Source of the DNA: Hypsibius dujardini
Lineage: Eukaryota > Tardigrada > Eutardigrada > Parachela > Hypsibiidae
Direction: 5' to 3'
DNA: 22,272 bases
Assembly (NCBI GenBank): GCA_001579985.1
Contig: LRSR01005043.1
Location: 1 to 22,272, forward strand
The notes under the pieces are model-generated. The model had not been told where the DNA came from. It saw only the letters and a program-made list of their open reading frames with translations, and searched no databases. This document shows positions 9,061 to 18,800 of this stretch, piece after piece (within the stretch, counting starts at the first letter, position 1; each line of letters opens with the position of its first letter). Both the position numbers and the translations under genes were made by a program.

Positions 9061-9805
9061 AGATAAAACGATTGGTTTAGTATTTCAGTCTTGAAGAAAA
9101 GCTAAATGTTTTGACAAGTGGCGGGTTTTATTTGACATTAGTAACCCACACATGTATATCCCTGATTGGTAAATTGTTTTTTGTGAGCTTGAAGGAATAC
9201 AACACAAAGTATACGATATATTTTTGTTGACACTTCAACAATCCAATTCCAAATTAGTAAATGGTAAAAAGGTAAAAAAATAGGCTGCCTGTACTTCCGC
9301 ACTGCACGCACACAGAAACATTGGCAGGCAAACCGTTGTGAAGAAATGTCTCAGTCTGCACGTATCACGTCAAGCAAAAAAGAGAGGGAAGAGGGTGGAA
9401 AATAAATAAAACTGGAATTACCAAAGCTTATAGACAGTCAAACACGGCCATCTGTCGACCTGAATGGACGCATGGGAGGGAGGGAGAACGAACGAAAGAA
9501 GAGGCCGAAAATGGAACGAACAAACTGGAAGATGACGACAAAAGTAAAGCTAGTAAAAAAATAAGTGACCCAGCGATAAAAGTAAAGAGAGACCTCATCA
9601 GCAGCCTCTCTTCTCAATGTATCATCCATCTGTCAACACAGCAGGAGAGAAGTCTTTGGACGTGGGCTTCGACGGAATCAGGGGGTAGTTTGTTACGGTA
9701 GTGTGTGTACAAAAGAAAGCTTGCAAGGCCAGGAAAGTCGGTCATTCAGTCTGTGATGGCAGAGGGAGAAACACATAGGTAGTCCGTCAGGTCGTTGGGG
9801 AAAAA
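9061..9805 (-). other. Probable 3' UTR and flank of CBL
   Basis: This lies directly past the CBL stop codon on the minus strand. A minus-strand AATAAA (TTTATT on the plus strand at 9127-9132) is one candidate poly(A) signal, 675 bp downstream. I see no other gene. Short open frames here lack conserved content. Confidence 0.35.
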
Positions 9806-12800
9806 TCAACGGCCACTAGCGGTGGCACGAGGCGCCAACTGCGGTGACGGCATGGGGGAGAGACGGCGGGGCGGCACGGGCGGCGGATTCTGGCTGTAGG
9901 TGACGCCGTGGCCGCGGGTCTGCTGCATCCGTCGGTCAATCATAGGCGAGCCTTCCGGGGTCGGAACGGGCGATCGCTCAACCTGAATCGCAAAACATAA
10001 CTTTATTTATTTCAGAACAGAGAGGTAGAAGAAAACAGACATACCGCATGGACAGACAGATGAACAAGCAGAAAGTAAGATATGCGAACAGACCCAAAGA
10101 CATACATACTGTATAGACAGACGGAGGGACAGGCAGAGAGGGGGGCAGGCAGATAGATATATTGTATAGACACAAAGACAGTAAGACTGACCGACGGGTA
10201 GACAGAAAAATATATGAATCGATGGATAGATAGAAAGACAGACAGGCAGACGTAATGTATACAGACATACTGTGTACATACTGTAGATGAATAGACAGAA
10301 AGGCAGGCAAACAGACAGACATAATGTACAGGCACACACAAAAAATGACCTACAGACAGACAAATATATAGGTAGACGGATAAATAGAAAGATAAACAGA
10401 CAGACGGACATATATACACATGGACAGGTAGACAGGCAGCTAAACAGATCGGCAGTAAATAGACGTAAAGAAAAACAGACTGTTCAGAACACAAACCGAC
10501 AAGAAAAAGAATAAATGTAGCCAAGCAAACCGGTAAGGATACAGAGAAACAGATGATAAGATAGACAGACAGGCAGAAAAAGACAGATAGGGACGGATAG
10601 GCATCCGTACCCTGATGCCTTTCATCACAGCCGAATTCAGTCCCGGCAAATTTAGATGCATGGAATCATAACCAGCGATGGGCTTGTTGGTGTTCTCCTC
10701 AATATCCACCAGCAAGTCCGCATCCTCATTGACCTCCATGCTGACCGGCGAAGTGGACGAGCTCCGCTCCGGGCGAAACGGGTCCACCACAACCGTCTCT
10801 GTGTCTTTAATTTCCGCCCGGCAAAAGGGGCAACTGGGACTGCCTTGCTCCGACTCCTGCCAAGATTGCATGCACGGCGTGCAGAGAAGATGCCCACACG
10901 GCTCCAGGCGGATGTCCTTGTTCCGCTCGGCACAAATCTTACACAACTGGAATGTCGAGCCCATTTCACAGTAGAGCTCGTATTGTTCCTGCGTCACTTG
11001 GATGTGGTCTTCCTGGTCCGTGTTGACGGTCGATGTAAGATCTGGGCTGATGTTTCGACCATCCGGATAGAGGTAACTGCAAGACAGGCATCATCTAACA
11101 TGGGTCTGTCAATCTAGTTAATGTCTGCCTGTCAGTCGGTCACATTACGTGTCTTTCTATCTGCTTGTCTGTCTGTCTCCCCGTCAATCGGTCGCATTAC
11201 GTGCCTATCGATCTGCTAGTCTGTCTGTTTGTCTGTCTGTTTATCTGTCTGTTTATCTGTCTGTTTGTTTGTCTGTCTGTCTGTCTGTCTGCTCTTACAA
11301 TCCTTCGCGCGCGCCGTCTAACAGCGCCTGGCATAGAGACTTGTTCTGCGGAATGGTCTGCAGGATGGTCCGTTCTTGAGTGACATAACCGATGGCCCAC
11401 TGTCCCAGTCTGGTGCAGCTTAGGCGAAAGACGTAACTGCAGCAGGGAAAAAGAGCACCATTGTAAGCAATCATCCGCAATAAGCCGTACATGTGCGGTT
11501 GCTGGAGTTGCGGTTGTAAATCATCCTTCAGTCAAACACCGTAAATGTGGCAGTTATCAATCGTAAAACACAGAAGACATATGTGGTGAAATCAACTATT
11601 AAAACTGACAACGCCTTTCGTTCTGTGAGTTTTGCCCCGAGAAGAATAAATAAGCATCTGCAGCGCAGAGTGCTCCATAGACTGGTGCGACCCAAAAACA
11701 TTGAGCGAGACGTACAACTGCTTAGTGGTACACAGACAGACTGATGGAATGAACTGCAGTGGTCTTTCAGAAACAGTCAGTATGATATGTAGACATCAAG
11801 ACCGATAATCGCCAATGTGAACACTCAAGACTCAGAGAGACAAAGGGGCACATAAACATTCAGGCAAACAAGCATACAAGCAAAAGGAAACGTACCTATG
11901 CAGACAGTCAAGACAGACGGCAGACTCCGTTAGTCCGTCAAATTTATAAATAAACAGAGAGACAACGAACAAATACAAGGAGAAACAAACAGAAGGTACA
12001 ATAAGCACTCAGAATAACTCAGAGATGCTGGAAGTATCTCCGACAGACGAACATCCAGACAGCCGGAAAAATCATAAACAGTTACTACATATAAACTTGC
12101 AAGAGACAGGTAACAAAACAGAAACAGGCAAGCAACAGTTAAACAAACAGGTAGCTCGACAGGCAAACGGACAGACAGACAATAAGACAGACCGATAGAT
12201 AAATATACAGGTAAAACATTCACACAGACACACAATACATGCGGCAGACAGGCGCGACTCGAGCATTACCTGCCGGGCTTAGTGACATGTTTGGAGAGCC
12301 GTGCCTTGACTTCATCGTAGGTTAGAAAGGCCACATAGCCGGGATGGGTGACGGCCAAGACCTGCCAGTTCTTTAAGAGCGTCGGCCATGGCTGGAACAA
12401 CCTGGGGGTCAGAAAAGCACCGAAATGAGAACGGACATTACATAATGTCAACACCGCGGCGTGCCCTTCACAACACGAGCCACTGTCTGTGTATGTGTCT
12501 ATAAACAAAAATTTCGTCATTTCCCGAGATCAACCGGCCCCCAAGGGAGCCGGAGGTCCAAGTGGGCTCGGTGTAATCATCACGCGACCGATGAAGAAGA
12601 GGGGATAAGGTAACACACTAATAGTTCTCCGGTAGACACATCCTCATCTCTCAAGTGACCAAACTCCACACCTTCTCTTTGCACTATTTCAGGTGGTTCG
12701 TGGAACGGGGAGGGGGAGCGATTTGCGGTTAGGGAATGTGTTACATGTGACATGTCATGATGAGATGAAGTGGTGGGTGGTTGGCACTGTACCTGGTGAA

Positions 12801-14278
12801 GACATCAAACTCAAATATGGAAATGCAATCGCTGCAGGTGAGGTCGATGGTGCTTTTGAGAGCGGCGGCCTCCAGACTGGACCCCACTTCGTGCTTCTCG
12901 CTCAATTGCCCCAGGAACTGTCCCCACGGTACGACAATTCTGCAGAGGTGAAAAAAATATAACCATTAAAGAGCTGGAGTTGTGCTCCAGGCACACGCCC
13001 GTGAGATCAAGACTTCTTTGTAAACCTCCCAATCGAAATCAATGTGCTGGCAGTTCACTTTAGTTATGCTTTACTTTAGCCTTAGTTTTTTTAAAAATAA
13101 TTGGATTTGTTCAAAACAGAACAATGTTAAGCATTTCAGCATAAAAATCAGAAAACGAAAACTATAATAAACAATATATTGTTTAAACTGTGTGCCATAA
13201 ATAACATTAGGTTATTGCTTTCCCCGGAAAGTCTTATTTGACTGACCGAAGCATGCAATAGTCAATTGAAAAAATGTGAATTTTGTTTCGCAGCTTTACA
13301 GAGGAAGACAAAGAGGACAGCCGAAGCTAAAGGGAAGTGTAGAAATGCGAACATAAACAGGCATATGGGGCATGCAAAACTCCGGAAAAATAGTCAACAA
13401 ACCAGTAACCCGAAAGAGCGCCAGATCACTCAGTCAGCTAGTCAGCAAACAAGTAGGCAGGCTGGGAGACAGAATCAGGATGAAACAGACAGACATATTG
13501 ATAAATAAGCAGGAAGACAGATAGGCAGCCAGATTCCGTGGTAAGCAAACCGATCAATAGATCGGAAGGTAGACAGGTAGGCAGGAAGGCAGGAAGGCAT
13601 ACAGAAACTGGAAGGTAGGCAAACAGACAGACAGACAAACTCGACAGATAGGCAAAAAAAGATGTAGGGAGATAGACAATCAACCAAACATGATGGTAAA
13701 GAGGTAGGCATCAACGCTTAGACAACGAACCTGTCATGAAACGCGCTCTTCCACCACTCGGCAGCATCGGCTTTGGTGATCCGAAACGTGTCGCCGCGAT
13801 ACTCCCCCTCCGGATACAGCGCCTTCAGTTCGGCCAACATGTGTGAGAAGACAAGCGACAGCTTGTTCAAATTCCTCCGGCACGCCGAGCTCTCCTCAAA
13901 CAACGTCTCCTTCCCGTCCTTGAACAGCTTGATGGTCTCCTTGCACTTGCGCATCAAACTCTCCAGGAAGGCCGCGAAAAACTCTTCCTCATTGGGGGAC
14001 TGCACGCGACGCTCGTTCTTCGTGGCGATCAGCTTAAGGTGGGAGTATGTGTCGGGGAGGATGTCGAGGATGAAGGGCGGGGAGTTCTTCAGGTTCATCC
14101 GCGGCTGCTGGCACAGAGTCACCACCTTGTCCATCAGGCGCCAGACCTTTTCGGTGGTCCGACGATCCGCGGCCGGAGCAGCGCGTTGCTGCGGGTTGAC
14201 CGCCTCGGAAAGAGCGTCGTGCAGGCGGCTCCAGATGTTATTATGGCTGCGGCCGCCGCCATTGGCTGTGCTTGCCAT
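9806..14278 (-). CDS. CBL: CBL E3 ubiquitin-protein ligase, six exons
   Basis: Exons (minus): 14278-13731, 12939-12793, 12401-12270, 11436-11299, 11076-10611, 9982-9806; all introns are GT-AG and the join gives 535 aa. CBL ubiquitinates activated receptor tyrosine kinases at the membrane and on endosomes. The N-terminal phosphotyrosine-binding module is complete: four-helix bundle (about 40-165, [26 protein letters not shown]), EF-hand ([21 protein letters not shown]) and SH2 (about 260-335, VFRLSC with R280). The linker keeps Tyr354 and Tyr357, equal to human Tyr368 and Tyr371. The RING has C367, C370, C382, H384, C387, C390, C404, C407, with W394 for the E2 contact, then VVVDPF. The tail is short and proline-rich (NPPPVPPRR, an SH3 ligand) with no UBA, as in short invertebrate forms. 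Start: first ATG, good context. Divergent to FCP1. Confidence 0.95.
9983..10610 (-). repeat. CBL intron 5, filled with degenerate GACA repeats
   Basis: On the plus strand most of 10013-10600 is variants of GACAGACA, GACAGGCA and GATAGATA. In the sense (minus) strand this is CTGT-rich. The composition removes stop codons and produces long spurious open frames on both strands. Confidence 0.85.
11077..11298 (-). repeat. CBL intron 4, TGTC array in the opposite orientation
   Basis: On the plus strand this intron is TGTCTGTC-rich, so the sense strand is GACA-rich, opposite to introns 3 and 5. It holds a pure TGTC-type run near 11219-11291 and a local duplication: 11131-11178 and 11183-11230 share TCGGTC, CATTACGTG and ATCTGCT at a 52-bp period. 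Confidence 0.85.
11437..12269 (-). repeat. CBL intron 3 with GACA-rich stretches
   Basis: The plus strand carries scattered CAGACAGAC words near 11730 and 11815-11990, and a dense tract at about 12095-12250. The part 11440-11700 is ordinary unique sequence. Confidence 0.7.
12402..12792 (-). other. CBL intron 2, unique sequence
   Basis: This 391-bp intron has no tetranucleotide array, unlike its neighbours. No gene is seen on either strand. Confidence 0.6.
12940..13730 (-). repeat. CBL intron 1 with GACA/GGCA repeats in its 5' half
   Basis: Plus-strand 13430-13690 is rich in CAGACAGA, GGCAGGAA and AGGTAGGC words. The remainder (12960-13300) is AT-rich unique sequence. Confidence 0.7.
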
Positions 14279-15810
14279 TCGCTTGATTGGTTGATTGGCT
14301 CAACCAACGAACACCAAAACCTCCCCGTATTGCTGTTTCCGCTCAAATAAATTTTCGCCAGGCCTGCAAAACGATTCTGAAAAATGTAAAGCACAATATC
14401 TCAGTATACCGTATTATATTACAAAAGATAATACTACAACGAGTCTGTTGGATAGGATAAAATAATAAACAGTTTTGCCATAGCAAAAAAAGGTATTAGA
14501 TCACAAAATCACAATAAAAATAAAGTACTAGTAAATAAAATAATAAAATGGAACGCTGAACAAATCCTATACTCCTTAAGTGCTTAATTGATCGGTTACT
14601 TGACAAACAAACAACATTCTAAATCGTTCCATCGATTTTCATAAAGCCTAAAGTTTTTGAAAATTTTAAAAACTTCACGATGTTCTCGTTTAAAAACTAA
14701 AATGAAGTTAGCATAAAGCATCCTTGGTTGATTAATTGATTAGCACTCACCCTAGAAATACGAAATTCTTCTAAATTCCCATATTCAAGACTCCTCTTCG
14801 AATGCGCTATTTGCAAAAAAGTTTAGAAACGTCCAAGTTTTCAAAGTAAAATAGTAGGTCAAAAAAGCTTCCATAATGCCATAAAAAACGAACGCAGCAA
14901 ACGAATGCGGCCCAAGCCAACAGTCCATTTCGTCCGTTGATTGAGTGATTTCCTTTCAAGGCTCAACGCCTTTTCAATTTCTCAATTTTTATTCATTTCA
15001 CCAAATAGATCTCTCTACAAAAACTCCAACTCGCAATTCAATTCAAACTGAACTGAGCTGTCAAAAAATGAAAATCAACTGAATAATACATACCAGCACC
15101 GTGAAGATAGTTCAATCAAATCGGACGCTCCCCGGTATTTCCACACAAAATTCCCTTCCCCCTTCCCTCGTCTGGTGGCAATGTTGATTTTGTAAGTTTA
15201 CCGCCACGCGCCACAAAAATCCCGATAAGCTTTTCGAATTTGCGGTCTCGCATTGAACGTTGAAACGAGCAACAGGAACTGCGATTAGGATAAGGGGTAC
15301 AACAATCGCAGGAGATAAAACGAGGGAATTACGTCAATGGAAAGGTTCCCTTTTTCGCTTGCATTTTTCTTGCGAAAAAAGCCTGCCCGAGAATAAGTAA
15401 TATCCTCCAAGCGGATTTGAGGTGTCACCGAGGGCATATATATGACGAGTTTTACCACCGCAGGCGTGGTGGAATGATGTTTCGGAGGAGGAACTTGTTT
15501 ACTTTATTTGTTTGCACAACACCCATACAGCGAAGCAAGCACAGCGGAAAACCCAAACAAAAAGACCCCGCCGAGAAAACTACTGGTACAACGGAGGCGG
15601 CAATATCTTTGCCGTTCCGCAATCAGGGGTTACCGCCGAGTCGGCTGTCGGCAGAGCGGAGTCTTCCGCTCCGTTATAATAGGGCCGATTCGCCCATTGG
15701 GGATGGGCGCTTTGCCCATCACGTCAAGGGGGATCGATTAATGGCCAGTTGTTGTCCGAGAACCCGCGATAGCCGTTCCTTGTTCGCCATAATCTAGCCG
15801 GCCCTTCGTT
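14279..15810. promoter_or_regulatory. Divergent CBL/FCP1 promoter region
   Basis: This 1.5-kb spacer separates the two start codons. Next to the CBL ATG, ATTGG occurs at 14286-14290 and 14294-14298, which are CCAAT boxes on the CBL strand, inside GATTGGTTGATTGG. The middle (14390-15110) is AT-rich and featureless. The FCP1-proximal part (15410-15810) is GC-rich, open in two frames, and carries compact hairpins at 15654-15671 and 15692-15720. It is probably 5' UTR or core promoter. A 126-codon plus frame ending at 15797 has no recognisable content and stops before the FCP1 ATG. Confidence 0.5.
15654..15720 (+). promoter_or_regulatory. Hairpin cluster in the FCP1 leader
   Basis: GAGCGGA-GTCT-TCCGCTC (15654-15671) is a perfect 7-bp stem. 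Next, GCCCAT-TGGGG-ATGGGC (15692-15708) and GATGGGC-GCTTT-GCCCATC (15702-15720) share the middle ATGGGC arm, so only one of the two can form at a time. They lie 90-160 bp upstream of the FCP1 ATG. Confidence 0.5.
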
Positions 15811-18800
15811 ATGGAAGTGATCAATTTCAACGGGGCATCATCCGCGCGGGTGACGAAAATTAAAGTTCGTCGCAACGAACTTGTGGCGAAGGATCAAATT
15901 CTCCTGTTGTACGATTCTTCCCCTGGCGAGGATTCCTCCAGTTCACCCGTCGGGGACGGCAAATTTCGCGCAAAATTTCTGGGAAGTGTTGTGAACTTTT
16001 TAGTCAAGGAGGGGGACACAATTCAAGAAGGGTAAGTTGTATTTTTTAAAGTTTTAACTTTCTTGGTGATATTAGACAGGTAAAGTAGAAAGGGTGTATT
16101 TCGTCAGTGTGCCGTCATTGTTTTTTGGTTGATTTTAACTGGGGCTTTCCATGTCAGTTATTTGATTATTAGCAAGATTTAAATTTTTTTTTCGCATGAA
16201 AGCATACCCTTTTTATTTGTTTAATAGCTTTTTGTATTAGTATGATTGAGTGATTTATCGCCCATTTGGGCAATGGGTCGATTGATTGATTAGCGAGTAT
16301 TTTTCACGAAACCAAGGTACCGAGCGAGTGGTTGATTGATCTATTCACATACCAGAGAACCGTAGCGTCAATCAGTTAATCAATCAAGCTGAGGCACAGT
16401 TAGTTGAGTGGGCCAAGAAACTATAGGTTTTTTTCTGTCTTTAGGACGCCGTTGTTTTCGATGAGCAGAGGATGTCCTCACGCGGTCGTGATGAAGGATA
16501 TGTGTGCGGATTGCGGATCGGATCTGCGGTTAGACGGACAGCGTGGTGTGCGGATGGAGAAAGTCACAGCAGCAGTCCCGATGGTTTGTCATTGCTTGTT
16601 AGGGTTGATTGATCTGCTGCATCATCATCTCGTTCATCATCTGTCTGTTAAAGTGATTGATTGATTGGCTAGTTTTTCTGTTGTAGTTTTGATTATACTT
16701 ACATTTCGCTTTTTTTTCGCTTACAGGTCCACAGTATTCCCGAGCTGATAGTCAGCAATGAGCAGGCAGAGAAATTAGGTCAAGACGATGTAACGCGAAT
16801 GTTGAAAGCAAGACGTTTGGCCCTACTGGTGGACTTGGATCAGACGCTGATCCATACCACCACAGATAATGTCAGCAATCAAGTGGCGGTAGGTGGTCTG
16901 TTCACGTGTTATGTGATGGAAGTGACAGGCAGGCAGGCAGGCAGGCAGGCAGACAAATGAAAACTTTATGGCGTGCAGTGAGGTACTCACAATTATGCTT
17001 GTAATCAGATATTGAGGCTTTCCGAATTCCAGGACATCCATCACTTTCAACTTCATGGCCCAAAGTCGCCCTGGTATCACACCAAACTGCGTCCCGGTAC
17101 AGTGGAATTTTTAGCGGACATAAAAAAATGCTACGAACTCCACATCTGCACGTTCGGCACTCGAATGTACGCACATCAGATTGCCAAAATTCTCGATCCG
17201 GACGGAGCTTTATTTTCTCATCGAATCCTCTCTCGTGACGAACTACTGGATCCCTTTCTCAAAACCGCCAATATGAAGTACCTATCATTCGTGGCTCATA
17301 CAAGTGGCAAGCCTTCAGACATCGATTTCATGACTTCTTTTCTATCACTGCAGATCTCTCTTTCCCTGTGGTGATCAGATGGTCTGCATCATTGATGACC
17401 GTGAGGACGTCTGGAATTACTCCCCCAATCTGGTCCATGTCAAGCCGTACCATTACTTCAAAAATGTCGGTGACATTAATGCCCCCTTTCCAAAAGTTTT
17501 GACAAAAACAAGTGAACCTGGCAGGAGTGAAAATTTACTGTCTGCCTCGTCATCTAATGGGAAGCCGGATCGTCCACCAAGACCCCCGCCGGAATCAGTG
17601 AGACATCAGTACGAATCCAGGTCAGACACTACCAATGTCTTGTAGTATTGTGTAGTGAAAAGCTTCGTCTGTCTATTACTTGTTTGTCGGTATTTATTGT
17701 GTGTGGTACATTCTGTCATTTCTTTTCGTATGTGTGTTGTCCGTATCTGTCTCTGTCTGCCTGCTTGCCTGTCTGTTTGTCTGTCTGACTGTATGTTTGT
17801 CTGACTGTATGTCTGTCTACCTGTTTGTCTGTCTTCATGCATTGTATCCGTCTGTTTGCCTGTCTGTCTACCTGCTTTTCTTCATGTTTTTCTCTCTCTG
17901 TCTATAGTCACCCTGTCTTTTTGCTTGGTTTCTTATTGCATCTTCCGTTTTGATTTCGATTTATTTTCAGGTTTGGGGACGAAGGCCAGGAGGAATCAGA
18001 TGATTACCTCCTTTACCTGAAACAAACTCTAACAACCATCCACGATGCTTTCTATCAACTGTACGACGAGAACGCCGATCGCTCCACCTCCGACGACTCA
18101 TCGCTGGCCGATGGCGAAGATGCGACAAAGAAAGAGCCGGATCTGAAGAATATCGTACCGTATGTCCGGAAGAAGGTGCTGCAGGGATGTAACATTGTAT
18201 TTACCGGCCTCTTCCCGCATGACGTCCAGTCTGATGAGAAAAGCAAAGCCCTATCGCTGGCCAAGTCGTTCGGCGCTGAGGTTACTGATGATTTAGTGAC
18301 GAAGGAGATGGATGAGGGGAAGTTCACGACGCACCTTGTTGCCGCGAAAGACGGGACCGTTAAAGTGACCACCGCAAGGAAGACTGGGTGAGGTTTCATA
18401 GACGGATAGACAGACAGATGAACAAATTTTAACTCAGTCAGTCAGATAGATTAATGGACAGACGGCAGGCAGGTAAACAGACAGCCAGCCAGTCAGACAG
18501 CCAGACAAAGATATGGAAAGAGAAAAATAGGCGATCGATCGACAGATTATTACATAGACTGACGGGCAGGCAGTCAGACTAACATACAGATGAACATACA
18601 GATGAACGGACAGATAGACCGACTGACACGAAGTCTTATGTCTTGTGTAACTGTTGGTAACTGATATCCTCTCCTGTTCAGTTACATCTACATTGTCGCT
18701 CCTGACTGGCTGACGGAGTCAATACGGCGCTGGGAAAAGGTGGACGAACGCCTCTACCCCCTTACCGAAACCACCAAAGGACCGGAAGCCTTCCTTCGTG

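Noticed and set aside
10007-10524. Long overlapping open frames on both strands rich in Cys/Leu/Ser or Arg/Gln/Thr
   Set aside because: They lie in CBL intron 5 and arise from the GACA/TGTC repeat, which lacks stop codons. There are no domains, and the exon structure on either side is fixed by homology.
9990-10600. CRISPR-like array
   Set aside because: The repetition is a continuous tetranucleotide drift with no constant repeat and spacer units, and the window is eukaryotic.
10656-11117. Plus-strand frames of 153 and 98 codons
   Set aside because: They are antisense shadows of CBL exon 5, which encodes the conserved RING.
11547-11744. Plus-strand 65-codon frame inside CBL intron 3
   Set aside because: It has no homology, no promoter context and lies within an intron. 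It is not distinguishable from chance.
13773-14294. Plus-strand 173-codon frame
   Set aside because: It is antisense to CBL exon 1, whose minus-strand frame has clear homology. The GC-rich codon use of exon 1 explains the open shadow.
15417-15797. Plus-strand 126-codon frame just upstream of FCP1
   Set aside because: It has no recognisable domain, stops before the FCP1 ATG and is in a different frame. It is better explained as a GC-rich leader or promoter.
17278-17374. Continuation of the FCP1 frame through YLSFVAHTSGK to a TGA
   Set aside because: It is a 76-bp intron. Splicing AATATGAA to ATCTCTCTTTCC restores KSLFPCGDQMVCIIDDRED, which matches the family.
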